A stretch of DNA of 64,000 nucleotides from NCBI GenBank assembly GCA_963920575.1, contig OY986967.1, forward strand, positions 1,454,527 to 1,518,526, in the 5' to 3' direction. Each line of letters begins with the position of its first letter. Positions within the stretch are counted from its first letter, which is position 1. The translations under genes and the position numbers were made by a program. The notes beneath the pieces are model-generated. The model was not told the DNA's origin, did no database searches, and worked only from the letters and a program-made list of their open reading frames with translations. Positions 44,263 to 55,395 of this stretch are shown here, piece after piece. The DNA is from Narthecium ossifragum (lineage: Eukaryota > Streptophyta > Magnoliopsida > Dioscoreales > Nartheciaceae).

Positions 44263-46840
44263 TGTTGGAATTTTCTTAATTGGGTTTCCATTAATTGTTA
44301 GTTGATTTGATTTTATTAAAACCGGGCTAAATACAAGATCCAATGAGATAGGCTCGATAAGCCCACTGTTGTTAAGTGATCAAATTAATGGGCTTGAGCA
44401 CACCGCGTTTTGTTTATGATGTGGTTGAGACGGCTAAGTGTAGGTCTAATTGGATTCAGTGTTTGACCTTGATGGGAGGACTCATTGGATATCTATAAAT
44501 AGGCTAGGTCCCTCTCCACTCCTTATGTTTTCCGGTTTGCCCCATCGAGAGCCGTCCTATTGAGAAAGAGGAGAAGGAGAGGAAGACCTAGACCTCTAAA
44601 TTTCTCTGGGATCTTCATGGCGATCAACACAGGTATGTTTTATTTCAATTAATTATGGTATTCTAATATTCATATATGAGATCCTGATAATTAATCTTAC
44701 ATGTGGTATCAAGAGCAGTCGTATATGGATTTAGAATCCTTAATATTTTTTTTTGTGTTTGATCCTAAAATCTTTGATCTACTAGTTATGGGCATACCTA
44801 TTGGTTGTTTTCCGCATTATGTTAATCAATAGGTGAGATTTTAATTTTTCCGGAATTTAAGAAGTTTTTTTTAATTTTCCGGATGTGAGATTTATATGAT
44901 AATATAAGAGAGTTTTTTTTTGGGGTTTGAGGTTGGCCGCCGGCCAACCCCATCGAGATTGGTGGTCTCCGACCACCCAATCCGGCCCCAACATCGTCGC
45001 GGCTTCTCCGGCCACGGCGACGATGGAGATCGGCGTGCGGGGGACAGTGCGGAGCTCTCGAGGTCCGTCTCTCTCTCTTTCTCCCGCCGTCTTTCTCTCT
45101 CTCCCGCGTTCTCTCTCTCTCTATCTCAGACCTTCGCCGTCGTGTACTCACCGGCCTTTTCTCTGGCGTCGGGGCCGAGCGGCGATTCAGATCCGTCCTT
45201 GCCCGGATCGGGGCGCAGCCGGTTGGGGCGGCTGCGGCGAAACCCTAGTTTCGCTCGTCTCGCATGAACGGAGGGGATGAGCGATTAACGGGTTTCGGGT
45301 CCACTTAGAATCCGACCCGAACACACTAGCTTTAACAAACCCGGTTACATACAGTGTTGCAGTTTTGCATAAAAGCCCTTGCACTATTGATATTTACAAC
45401 TTTCTTGTTATTGCTTTATTGACAGCTTTTACTAAACTTTTCATGAAGTTTCTGAAATTGCATTTAAGTCCTTTTAGGGGCCTGTTTGTGACAGCTTTAC
45501 TTAAATTGCTATATTTATGTCATTTTTTATCTGATTTGATCATGGTTAGAGTCATTGGACTCCTTGAACTGAGAGGAACATCATGGATATGTTTCTCATG
45601 TGAAATTAGCTAATGTCAAAAGATTGATTTAGCTTTTGCTGATTGTTTATAAGCTTATATTTAAAGTGCAAATTTTGTTTTGAGGTGCATGTTGTTTAGT
45701 ACCTCATTTGTTGTCATAAGCATACATATTGTTTAGTATGCATGTTGTTATGGGCAATATTATAAGTATATCCTGGTTTAAGGAAGTTTCCATGAGCTAA
45801 GGTTGATGGTTGCCACCAAAGTGGCCTATTGACCGAAACTTATGGATATTTTCTTATCCTTTTGTTACGGGATGCTCTAAGTTATGGTATGCAATTGCCT
45901 GCCCAAAGGGGGCGATTGTGTATTGTAATTTTAGAGGTATGAAGTTTCAGTCAGAGGTGCACTGGTTTAGAGTACTTGTCTGCCCAAAGGGGATATGTTT
46001 CTCGAAAACTTGGTGTATTCTCATTGATGAACTTCATGGAAGAGTGGACCTATAACATGCTGCATTCTCTGCCCAAAGGGGGGATTGTTGTGATGTGTTG
46101 GACTCTCTTGTTGAAATATACCTTTTGTTATTGTATATTTCATTAATTGCCCAAATTAATTGACATATTGCACTCTTATTTGTTTTCGAACAGTTTCCTT
46201 TGCTGTGAATAACAATACTGCTAGTATTGAGGTCCTGACTGGTTCCAATTATAAGAGATGGAAGCAAGACATTGAGTTTGCCCTGGGAATTGTTGACATT
46301 GACTTGGCCTTACGTGTTGATGAGCCTGCCATGCTTACAGCTGAAAGTACTCCTGATGAGAAAGAGTATTATGCTAGATGGGAGAGATCTAATAGGCTTA
46401 GCATGATTGCCATGAAAAGGTCTATTTCTGAACATCTTTTGAGTGGCCTGTCCGTGACTGACAATGCTAGAGAATTTTTTGCTGCGGTAGGAGATAGATA
46501 CCAAGTATCCAATAAAGCTGAATCTGGGAGCCTAATGAATGAACTTACGAGTGTTAGGTATGACCATACCCTTGGTGTTAGGGAGTATATTTTGAAAATG
46601 GTTCACATTCAAACCAAACTTAAAGCTTTCAAGATTACCATTCCTGATGACTTCATTGTTCACCATACCCTTAATTCTTTGCCTCATGAGTTTAGTCAAA
46701 TTAAAACATTTTATTTTCCAAAATAATTCTCAGACTGAACAAAGAAAACAGAAGGGTGGCCACAAAAAAAAACAACCAAGATCCGAGACTGCACCTCAAA
46801 CACGATTCCGTCCAATAGGGTCATTATCTTTTATTGTAAC
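44263..46840 (+). mobile_element. Copia LTR retrotransposon remnant, pol deleted
   Basis: The 5' LTR is 44263-44701, starting TGTTGGAATTTTC and ending ATCTTACA, with a CTATAAATAGG promoter at about 44494. A primer-binding-site-like TGGTATCAAGAGC follows at 44704-44716. A long leader contains a GC-rich segment (44930-45260) and the CCCAAAGGGGG motif three times (about 45902, 45974, 46073). Then comes a gag frame. Protease, integrase, reverse transcriptase and the 3' LTR are missing. Confidence 0.8.
46160..46726 (+). pseudogene. Copia gag polyprotein fragment (UBN2-type)
   Basis: The frame has the Copia gag core: IEVLTGSNYKRWKQDIEFAL, the YARWERSNRLS segment, the LTSVRYDHTLGVREYILKM region and FIVHHTLNSLP. 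This is the capsid-like part of the polyprotein that packages element RNA. The true start is probably spliced from an upstream ATG in the LTR/leader region (ATGGCGATCAACACAG then GTATG at about 44618). After LPHEFSQIKTFYF the frame ends; a Lys-rich remnant of the basic tail continues in another frame to about 46850. No zinc knuckle is visible. Non-functional as it stands. Confidence 0.85.
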
Positions 46841-47207
46841 TTTTAGTTAGAAGGCATTCAGTAGTGATGGCTAACTTATCACCCTCAACCAGAAATGCTC
46901 CTCGACGTTCGAGGTAGGTGATGGCATTTAGTGCATGTGTTGCATTACTCTTGTCAGCAATGAGAGAACAACCGTGGTTCAACAACTGATTTCAGGGGCA
47001 AATTCATTATGTTTTTAACATGCATGTTTGTCAGTGGTTTATTAAAGAACAGATTTTGTATTTTGCTTTCAAATATGTATCAGTAATTAGAGAAGATCAA
47101 ACTTATATTTAATTGTAGAGCGTGTGGACTGTGGATGCCTTATACATTGATTGAACTTGGAGGGCGACGAGTAAGGTAAGGTAGCACATGGGGAATTCAT
47201 TGATGTG
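46841..47207. other. Repeat of the coiled-coil gene 3' tail, then unassigned DNA
   Basis: 46845-46905 (CAGTAGTGATGGCTAACTTA, ACCCTCAACCAGAAATG) repeats the sequence directly 3' of the coiled-coil gene at 44105-44155. The Copia remnant therefore lies between two copies of this tail. No gene follows up to the MITE. Confidence 0.6.
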
Positions 47208-47216
47208 TCCCAATTA

Positions 47217-47621
47217 GAAGTTTTTGCCATTTGATACCCCTTAGGTTTCGTTTTGGCATAAAGATACCCATAGGATGTTTTTTTGCAATCTAATACCCAC
47301 CGGCCAGCAAATTTTCCGTTTTACCCTCGCCATTAAATGCTGTGTCAGCCCATGACAAGACATGAGCAGACCTGCCACCTATTTTTTATTCAATGCGTCG
47401 TTAACTACGCGTAGAAATTCACGCGCGTAGTTAACGACGCATTGAATAAAAAAATAGGTGGCAGGTCCTTCTCATATCTTGTCATGGGCTGACACAGCAT
47501 TTAATGGCGAGCGTAAAATGGAAAATTTGCTGGCCGGTGGATATTAGATTGCAAAGAAACATTCTATGGGTATCTTTATGTCAAAACGAAATCTAAGGGG
47601 TATCAAATGGCAAAAACTTCG
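47217..47621. mobile_element. Fold-back Mutator-like MITE, 405 bp
   Basis: Two arms of about 195 bp are near-perfect inverted repeats (tips GAAGTTTTTGCCATTTGATA) around a 10-base centre near 47420. A perfect 9-bp target duplication TCCCAATTA lies at 47208-47216 and 47622-47630; 9 bp is the Mutator-superfamily size. Non-coding; its transcript could form a long hairpin. Confidence 0.9.
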
Positions 47622-47849
47622 TCCCAATTAGCTAAGCTTGCTTTGGACTCATATGGATAATGCCTTCACGTGCAATGCTGAGAGCAGGAAGGTACTCGAA
47701 TGGTTTGATATGACAGAATTTTAAGGAAAAAGTTCAGGACAAAAGTATCCGCCAAAAGATTTTATTCTGACAGGACAGTGGGCAATGCCAAAGCATAAAT
47801 TACATGATGATGATATTTCGCGTCAAAAATTGGAGAGCACCGTGAAGTT

Positions 47850-48425
47850 AGGGGCGGTGATTCCGGTTGTCATTCGACCGTGAATTCAATTCGATTTGAA
47901 ATAAACGGGTTTGGGTTTGATATTATAGAGTTCGGGTCATAAACGGGTCGATCCGTGAATAAATGAGTCGGATCGGATCAACCCACGGGTTAGGCGGACC
48001 CGTTTAATTTTAATATCCCACGGGTTAGGCGGAACCCGTTTAATTTTAATATCATTTAGACTTTTAGAGCTAATTTGAATGTGATCACATCCCATCAAGG
48101 AAAATTAAAACAAGTTGTAAGTTTATTGTTTAGGTTGTATGTTGGATGTAATTGAAAAAAGTTGTAATTTTATTGCTTAATAATTTTATTAATTAGTTGA
48201 TAATTTGTTGCTTGATTGTTGTTAAACGGGTCAGATTGTTGTTAAATGGATCAGATTGTTGTTAAACGGGTCGACCCGATCCGTTTATCGACCCGTTTAA
48301 TAAACGAGTTAAACGGATCGAGTCGGGTTGATCTGTTTATAAATGGGTCGGATTCGAATTGATAAATCTGACTCGTTTATTAAACGGATCAGTACCCGAT
48401 CCGTGAACCCGAATTGTCACCCCCG
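47850..48425. mobile_element. Possible hAT-type non-autonomous element
   Basis: Left end GGGGCGGTGATTCCGG and right end CCGAATTGTCACCCCC are imperfect inverted repeats. The interior is built from AACGGGTCGACCCGATCCG motifs, including a 33-bp direct duplication with CACGGGTTAGGCGGA at about 47980 and 48018. The target duplication is not clear. Confidence 0.45.
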
Positions 48426-48710
48426 CAAGAAGGGGTGGGTCATGAACAAGTGGATGGTTCAATTATAATTGATTTTGGTCACGTACACACAGTGCGGAGG
48501 ATAGAATTAGGATTGGAGGAGAGAGAGATATTATTAGCCCCTCTTTCCTGAAAGAGGAGAGACAGAGAGGAAGAATTGGTTTTGTATAAGCTTTTATGTT
48601 GGGTTTGGTATGATGGGGCTTCGTTTCTCGGGCCCATAGCTTCCATGTTTGATGCTTCACGATATTAGCCCTCGTTCCTGAAATATCACTACGGTATTAG
48701 CTTCCATGTG
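48426..48710. other. Intergenic DNA
   Basis: Short Ser/Leu-rich frames only, with a CAAAAC/GAAGAATTGG region. No gene seen. Confidence 0.4.
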
Positions 48711-49012
48711 TAATATTGATATTTTTTTTTTCAGGATTATTTACCTGTACTGCCGTGGACTATTGTAAGATTCCGGTTTTTTATAGTTGGGTACTATCTT
48801 CGATTGACAGTTTTTTTTATGGTTATAAATCTTTATCTTTTATTTGGATGATGTCTTCATCAAAGTAATATAAGAGATAAGGTTTATGTTCTCCTTATTG
48901 CGACTAATTTCGTGACTAATTTTCTTCGTTTAGACTTTAGAAGGTAGTTATGGTATAATTGTGAGTTCGTTTGGGTTTCTATTTTCTGGATTTTTTCCCC
49001 CTTCTAAATATA
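48711..49012. repeat. Copy of the sequence at 60476-60783
   Basis: Both stretches share long runs, e.g. TGGACTATTGTAAGATTCC, TCATCAAAGTAATATAAG and AATTGTGAGTTCGTTTGGGT, in the same orientation. At 60.5 kb this sequence lies just 3' of the duplicated coiled-coil block, so here it is an orphan piece of the same gene neighbourhood. Confidence 0.75.
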
Positions 49013-49473
49013 TTGCATATCCGAGAAAAGATTGTCTTTCTCCCTGACCAAAAAAGGAAGAAAAATAAAAATCCTAGTTATAATGCTGAGTTATTTTTTT
49101 TTAAAATCCACTTGTCTTTCAATTTAACAATCGAGAGACACTTTTGTATTTGTTTACAAAACATGCCGAATTTATAACTTCGGGACCAAAATACCCCTGA
49201 CCAACTCTCTCATCATTTAATCTCACTTAACACAAGTACGAGAGAGAAAAATGAGAGAGATCTTTCTACATTAAGATGTGACATTGCTCATATTCTTCTC
49301 TCGTATGAATTCATTCATTATTTTAGAAAAAGAGAATGGAGGTATTCCATTTTTTTGGGTTTTAGTGCACTTAAATTTAGTGTTTAAGTCGGCTTGGATA
49401 TGATTTCTTACTGATGCGAGAAATTCCTTACTTATGCGAGGAATTCTTTATTTTGCCTATGAATTCCTTACTT
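49013..49473. other. A/T-rich DNA up to the assembly gap
   Basis: No gene. Short repeats of GAATTCNTTA occur just before the gap (49418-49470). Confidence 0.4.
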
Positions 49474-49673
49474 NNNNNNNNNNNNNNNNNNNNNNNNNNN
49501 NNNNNNNNNNNNNNNNNNNNNNNNNNNNNNNNNNNNNNNNNNNNNNNNNNNNNNNNNNNNNNNNNNNNNNNNNNNNNNNNNNNNNNNNNNNNNNNNNNNN
49601 NNNNNNNNNNNNNNNNNNNNNNNNNNNNNNNNNNNNNNNNNNNNNNNNNNNNNNNNNNNNNNNNNNNNNNNNN
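49474..49673. other. Assembly gap (200 N)
   Basis: Exactly 200 unresolved bases next to A/T-rich repeats and a tandem array, a likely cause of the failure to assemble. Confidence 1.
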
Positions 49674-49779
49674 CCCATAAATTGCACTTATTTTTCAGAA
49701 AAATTTTGTAATAAAATTTTAGCAAAGTTTTCTAAAAAATTTTGTAGATACTTCGCAAAAAAATTTTGTACCAATTTTT

Positions 49780-50830
49780 ATAGTAATTATTTGTAGTTAC
49801 TTCCCAGGAAATTGTAAAGTAACTACCAATAATCTGGAAAGTAACTACCAATAATATGGGAAGTAACTACCAATATTTGTAGTTACTTCCCATAATTGTA
49901 GTTACTTTTTCATAATTTGTAGTTAGTAACGGAGAAAAAATGTAGGAAAACTGGGAAGTAACTACCAATATTTATAGTTACTTCCCCATAATTTGTAGTT
50001 ACTATCGCAGGAAAAAGGTAGGAAAACTGGGAAGTAATTACCAATATTTGTAGTTACTTCCCATAATTGTAGTTACTTCCCCATAATTTGTAGTTACTAT
50101 CCCAGGAAAAAGGTACGAAAACTGGGAAGTAACTACCAATATTTGTAGTTACTTCTCATAATTGTAGTTACTTTTCCATAATTTGTAGTTACTATCGCAG
50201 AAAAAAGGTAGGACAACTGGGAAGTAACTATCAATATTTGTAGTTACTTCCCATAATTGTAGTTACTTTTCCATAATTTGAAGTTACTAACATAGAAAAA
50301 AGGTATGAAAACTGGGAAGTAACTACCAATATTTGTAGTTACTTCCCATAATTGTAGTTACTTTTCATAATTTGTAGTTACTATAGCATAAAAAAGGTAG
50401 GAAAACTGGGAAGTAACTACCAATATTTGTAGTTACTTCCCATAATTGTAGTTACTTTTCAATAATTTGTAGTTACTATCGCATAAAAAAGGTAGGAAAA
50501 CTGGGAAGTAACTACCAATATTTGTAGTTACTTCTCATAATTGTAGTTACTTTTCCATAATTTGTAGTTACTATCGCAGAAAAAAGGTAGGACAACTGGG
50601 AAGTAACTACTAATATTTGTAGTTACTTCCCATAATTGTAGTTAATTTTCCATAATTTGTAGTTACTATCACAGAAAAAGGTAGGAAAACTGGGAAGTAA
50701 CTACCAATATTTGTAGTTACTTCCCATAAATTGGTAATTACTTCCCAATATTTGGTAATCACTTTCATTATTTTGTAGTCACATCCCAATATTTGGTAAT
50801 CACTTCCCAATATTTAGTAATTACTTTTAA
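49780..50830. repeat. 95-bp tandem repeat containing an inverted GGGAAGTAACTAC pair
   Basis: GGGAAGTAACTACCAATATT starts at 49953, 50029, 50124, 50219, 50314, 50408, 50503, 50598 and 50692: one 76-bp and then seven 94-95-bp steps. Each unit contains GGGAAGTAACTAC followed by its inverse GTAGTTACTTCCC about 8 bases later, so each unit can form a hairpin. The core is shared with the array at 25.96-27.07 kb. Confidence 0.95.
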
Positions 50831-51208
50831 AAAAATTCCGCAAAAAATATCTATATTCCATTAATTTTCCCTACTTTTATGTCATTTTTCCATTTTTTTC
50901 GCATATTTTCCTATTTCTCATTAATTTTTTCTACTTTTCAGTAATTTCCATTTTTACTAGTTAATGGCTGCTCCAAAAAAAAATTCCAAATTTTTTTTTT
51001 ATATTTTCCGGTATTTTTTTATACTTTTCTACAATTTTTATCTCATTTTTTCCCGCAATTTTTCTATTTTCTGGTGTTTTCCATCTATTTTCCAGTATTT
51101 TCGTTTTTCCTATTAATGCCCCCATTAATGCATGCATCCAGCCATAAAGTGGATGCAATCATGCCTTCCATGTATTGGGAATACGTGTATATATTTCCAA
51201 CCACTCCA
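50831..51208. other. A/T-rich left flank of the LINE
   Basis: T-rich DNA with TTTTCC motifs and ATGCATGCATCC. No gene seen. Confidence 0.4.
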
Positions 51209-51274
51209 TTTAATGCCAACCACCTTTTTTTTGACAAGTTAAGCTCAACGAGCTACAAAGACGCTACAGCCCTA

Positions 51275-52801
51275 CTAGAAATAGAAAATCGGCCCCCCCA
51301 GACAAACCCCGGCGAGGCCCTGACACCCAACATTAGACATCAACGAGCGAGATTCTCTCGCGACCCAGTCAGCTCCAAAATTGTGCTCCCTATGTATAAA
51401 CATTACCTGTATCTGTACAAATTTCCCCATCCACAACCATATGTCCTGTAGCTCTGAAATAACATCAGCAGACCAAGGAGTCTTACCATTGACAAGATCG
51501 ACTGCAAACCTGGAATCTGACTCAAGAACCGCTCTCTTAATCCCATGCTCAATAGCTGCCCGTAACCCAAACTTGATAGCTCCTAGTTCAACTTGTAAAG
51601 CTGTCTCCCCCATAATACCTGCAGAGGAATACCACCATAGCTCATCCTCCCCGCTCCTGCAGACCACCCCCAAACCGGCGTGTGTTTCACTGTTCACGAA
51701 AGCCGCATCTACTTGAATGCAAACTCCCTTCCAACATTGCCTCGATTTCCTTATTCTGCCTTTCCAATTTAACATCAGATACTCCTTCACCTGACACTTA
51801 ACCAATCTCGATAGCTGCACCGGGGATCTGTGGCCATGCTCATGGACTATAGAGCATCTATTCTTCCATAGCCACCATAAAGAGTATGCCACTGTAGCTT
51901 TCAGCAAAACCATATTCTCATCAGTTGACACATTCTGGAGAATACGAAAGCAAGAGTCAACAGATAAGCTGCCAGGATCCACCCCCAGACCTCCTAATGC
52001 CCCGTACCACACCGCCCTAGCAAAATTGCATTCACACATAATATGTTCTATGGTCTCCTCCCCCTCCAAACATAGCCGACAGCTATTGTCACTGGCCAAG
52101 CATAGGTTCCAGAGGATAGACATTGTGGGTAATTTCCCATGCCATAGCTTCCACAAAAAATGCCGAACTCTCGGGCCCGCCGGTGCTTTCCAAATTCCCC
52201 ACCAGTTCCTTCTATCGATAGCATTTTCCTCCTTAAGATGTTCCTCCTTCAAGAACTTATAGCAAGATGAAGTGGTGACGCATCCGGCTGCTCCCCAAGG
52301 CCACCTAGGACCACTTCTATCCTCATCTCTGTTGACGGCTAATTCTGTAATCTTCGGGATTAACGACGGATGAAAGACTTCATGAAGCTTCTCTAGATCC
52401 CACTGCCCCTCATCATCCAACAGCTCTCCAACTGTGAGATCTTGAAGGCCAGAGACATCAAAAAGGCCAGGGACATACCTGAGAGGTCTGTCAAAAAGCC
52501 ACACATCCTCAACGCAGTTTGCTCGTGATCCCACGGCTGGCTCCCAGACAAGGCCTCCTCGTAGCTGCTCAGATGCTTTGTAGACCGACCTCCAGAGAGT
52601 AGATGCCCGTCGTCCAATCCTAGACGGTAGTAAGGCCGCCTGAAGATTGTACTTAGCTCGAACCAATTCCGTCCATGCCGATTTCTTGTCGTCGAGAAGG
52701 CGCGATGCTCTTTTCATTCGAATTGCTTGCTGCCACTTGCCCAAATCCTTCAACCCAAGGCGTCCATCCATCTTTTCCTTGCAAACCTCCTCCCACGCCA
52801 C
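51275..52801 (-). CDS. LINE ORF2, C-terminal zinc-binding and RNase H part (frame-shifted)
   Basis: This continues ORF2 after the single-base shift near 52835 (expected bridge residues FWKGNRGG are readable in this frame just upstream of 52801). It contains the thumb/linker (GRLGLKDLGKWQQAIRMKRAS), the zinc-binding RVT region (APAGPRVRHFLWKLWHGKLP, CRLCLEGEETIEHIMCECNFA) and an RNase H domain with its acidic residues (QVDAAF, VELGAIKFGL, LESDSRFAV, HREHNFGADWVARES). RNase H in ORF2 is a feature of many plant L1 elements. It cannot be translated as one protein with the upstream part unless the shift is a sequencing error. Confidence 0.92.
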   Translation of the reverse strand: MAWEEVCKEKMDGRLGLKDLGKWQQAIRMKRASRLLDDKKSAWTELVRAKYNLQAALLPSRIGRRASTLWRSVYKASEQLRGGLVWEPAVGSRANCVEDVWLFDRPLRYVPGLFDVSGLQDLTVGELLDDEGQWDLEKLHEVFHPSLIPKITELAVNRDEDRSGPRWPWGAAGCVTTSSCYKFLKEEHLKEENAIDRRNWWGIWKAPAGPRVRHFLWKLWHGKLPTMSILWNLCLASDNSCRLCLEGEETIEHIMCECNFARAVWYGALGGLGVDPGSLSVDSCFRILQNVSTDENMVLLKATVAYSLWWLWKNRCSIVHEHGHRSPVQLSRLVKCQVKEYLMLNWKGRIRKSRQCWKGVCIQVDAAFVNSETHAGLGVVCRSGEDELWWYSSAGIMGETALQVELGAIKFGLRAAIEHGIKRAVLESDSRFAVDLVNGKTPWSADVISELQDIWLWMGKFVQIQVMFIHREHNFGADWVARESRSLMSNVGCQGLAGVCLGGPIFYF

Positions 52802-55395
52802 TATTGACAGCCCACCCCTATTCCCCTTCCAGAAAAGCTCCGCAAAAGAGAAGAGATCTTACGGAGGATAGAGAGAGGGATTGGGAGAGCTGTCATACAA
52901 AAAACAGGGAGCGACTGAAGAACACTTTGAATAAGAACAGACCTACCAGCTTCGGCCATCTTCACTGCGTTCCAACAGCTCAAGCGCCTCTGAACAGCTT
53001 CAACCAGAAAGTTAAAGTCCACAGTCTCCAGCTTCTTGGAATCCAGAGGCACCCCCAGGTACCTCCAAGGGCCTTGCTTCTCTTGGAACCCAAAGCATTC
53101 CAGAATCTCCCGCTTTCTGTCCTCTTGAATTGATGGCGAGAACTTAGCGCTAGACTTTGCAGGATTCAACTCTAGGCCAGCCATCGATTTGAACCTTGTC
53201 AGGACAGTCATAAGCTTTCTAGCTTCCAGCACTCCTGCCTTCGTGACAAAGAGACAATCATCTGCATAAAGCAGATGACTGAGAGAGAAAGACATACCAG
53301 GGAAATTGATGCCAGTCAAAGCTGAAATCGGCTGCTTGAGGAGCCTAGTTAGTACCTCCTGCACCAAGAGGAAGAGATAAGGGGAGAGGGGATCCCCTTG
53401 TCTCAAACCCTTCTGAGCTGGGAAAAACCCATGAACCCTTCCATTCAAGATAACAGAGAAGCGCGCAGAGGAGGCACATGCCATTACCAGTTTGATCCAA
53501 TGATCAGGGAAACCCATATCTCGCAGAACCTGCTCAAGGAAGTCCCATCTGACGGAATCATAGGCGGCTCTTAGATCAATCTTGACTGCCATGAGTGGCC
53601 TTGACCTCTGAGCATACTGGAGACAATGAATCATCTCGTGGGCAGCCCCGATATTATCCATGATTGATCTATTTTCTATAAAGGCAGACTGCTCAATGCT
53701 GATTAGGGGATCAAGAACCGACTTTAATCTATCTGCTAAGACGGAGGAGATAATCTTATAACAGATGTTGCACAAGCTGATGGGTCTATAGTCCCTCACC
53801 TGCCTTGGGTTCTTCACTTTGGGGATGAAAGTAAGAAATGAGTTGTTCCAGTTATTGGGCAACTTACCTGTCACAAAGAAATCACTCACCAGCCGAACAA
53901 TGTCCTTCCCAACAATCGGCCAGAACTTCACAAAAAATTCCACGGTGATTCCATCTGGCCCCGGGTACTTTCCTCTACCCATCTTCCACACCACTTCTTT
54001 GATTTCTTGCTCTGTAACATCCTTGAGTAGCATCCTCTTATCTTGCTCTGTCACCTGCGGCAACTGGGGTAGCTCCTGTAGCTGACTCCTATTCTGCACC
54101 GACCAGAGAGCCTTATAATGGGAGATAAATGAAGCTGCTATATCCTTCTGATCTGTTACAATGCTGCCATCCTCATTCCTAAGTTCCATCACCTTTGAAC
54201 CTGAGCCAGGAGACCTTAGAAGACTATGGAAGAACTTCGAATTTCTGTCACCCTCAGATACCCATCTGGATCTTTTATACTGAGCAATGAAAAGATCATG
54301 CTGCTTAGTAATAGATGTTATCTCATTCTCTAATGACCTCATCTTCTGCTCCTCTGATAGCGACAACGGGCCTTCCTCTTCCTTGATGTACAGACTATTC
54401 AAGTGCTGCAGCAAACTCTGCTTGGAATTAAAAAGATCAAAGTCATCAAGCTTAGACCATGACCTTACAGTATTTTTCACCTCTTTGAGCCTTCCCTTGA
54501 AGGTAAAATGTAGTGGTCCACGCCTGTGCCGCTGCCATGCCCTCTTGACTACATCTTCAAAGGCTTCATGGTGCACCCATCTATTCTGTAGCCTAAACGT
54601 TGTTGGCCCCGAAAACGTCGATTGAGGATCAAGAGTCAATAGAACTTGTCGATGATCCGAGCCGCCAAAGGATAAGTGCTTCACCTCCGCCGAAGGGAAC
54701 CAGCTTCTCCACACTGAGTTGCAAAAACATCGATCCAGCCTCTCCATGATGCGATCCTCTCCATATCTTCTATTGCTCCAAGTATAAGAAGGACCTCTGA
54801 ACCCAAGATCATAGATGTTATTTCTTTGGATGAAAAGAAGAAAATCCTCTACTCCTCTGCCATACTGAAAGGTCGCCCCTCCTCTTTTCTCCGATGGTGC
54901 AGCGATTACATTGAAATCTCCCATAATTAAATGGGGCCACCCCCCGCAATTCACCCTCTGCAACGCCTCCCAGAGTTCTACCCTCTGTTGCCGTTGTCTA
55001 GCTCCATAAGCCACTGATATGAACCATTGCCCATAAGTTGAAGACGTCACGACCCCATGTATTGCCTGGTTGGTGAAGTCTACAAAGGAGATCAATCCAG
55101 CCCTTCTCCTCCACGCTGCTAAGATTCCCCCTTTTCTCCCTCTAGCTGGAAGAAGGTAAGAACCCCAATTTGGTCCCAGCTGATCCTCTATTGCCTCCAT
55201 CTCTTCCTCAGACACTCTCACCTCCAGCAGAAAGAGCAGATCAAGACCATGCTCCTGTAATAGCCTTCTCCCAGCTACAACTGCACACCTCCGCCCAAGG
55301 CTGCGGCAGTTCCAAGCTAAAGCTTTAAACATTGGACTGGGATGCTGAGGAAGCTCCTCCCCCGAATCCTCCCCATTTCGGTCTCTTTGCCCCAT
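52801..55395 (-). CDS. LINE ORF2, endonuclease and reverse transcriptase part
   Basis: The N-terminal apurinic-type endonuclease starts at an internal MFKALAWNCRSLGRR (about residue 22), with GDFNVIA and the GGSDHRQVLL catalytic His motif (about 240). The reverse transcriptase follows (about 455-780): GPDGITVEFF, IPKVKNPRQVRDYRPISL, KIDLRAAYDSV, GLRQGDPLSPYLF, and the catalytic YADD (minus strand near 53262). The frame ends early at 52801 because the reading shifts at the A4 run 52833-52836 (T4 on the coding strand), one base short of the frame that continues in the next entry. Everything else is intact. It supplies nicking and cDNA synthesis for the element. Confidence 0.93.
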   Translation of the reverse strand: MGQRDRNGEDSGEELPQHPSPMFKALAWNCRSLGRRCAVVAGRRLLQEHGLDLLFLLEVRVSEEEMEAIEDQLGPNWGSYLLPARGRKGGILAAWRRRAGLISFVDFTNQAIHGVVTSSTYGQWFISVAYGARQRQQRVELWEALQRVNCGGWPHLIMGDFNVIAAPSEKRGGATFQYGRGVEDFLLFIQRNNIYDLGFRGPSYTWSNRRYGEDRIMERLDRCFCNSVWRSWFPSAEVKHLSFGGSDHRQVLLTLDPQSTFSGPTTFRLQNRWVHHEAFEDVVKRAWQRHRRGPLHFTFKGRLKEVKNTVRSWSKLDDFDLFNSKQSLLQHLNSLYIKEEEGPLSLSEEQKMRSLENEITSITKQHDLFIAQYKRSRWVSEGDRNSKFFHSLLRSPGSGSKVMELRNEDGSIVTDQKDIAASFISHYKALWSVQNRSQLQELPQLPQVTEQDKRMLLKDVTEQEIKEVVWKMGRGKYPGPDGITVEFFVKFWPIVGKDIVRLVSDFFVTGKLPNNWNNSFLTFIPKVKNPRQVRDYRPISLCNICYKIISSVLADRLKSVLDPLISIEQSAFIENRSIMDNIGAAHEMIHCLQYAQRSRPLMAVKIDLRAAYDSVRWDFLEQVLRDMGFPDHWIKLVMACASSARFSVILNGRVHGFFPAQKGLRQGDPLSPYLFLLVQEVLTRLLKQPISALTGINFPGMSFSLSHLLYADDCLFVTKAGVLEARKLMTVLTRFKSMAGLELNPAKSSAKFSPSIQEDRKREILECFGFQEKQGPWRYLGVPLDSKKLETVDFNFLVEAVQRRLSCWNAVKMAEAGRSVLIQSVLQSLPVFCMTALPIPLSILRKISSLLRSFSGRGIGVGCQ

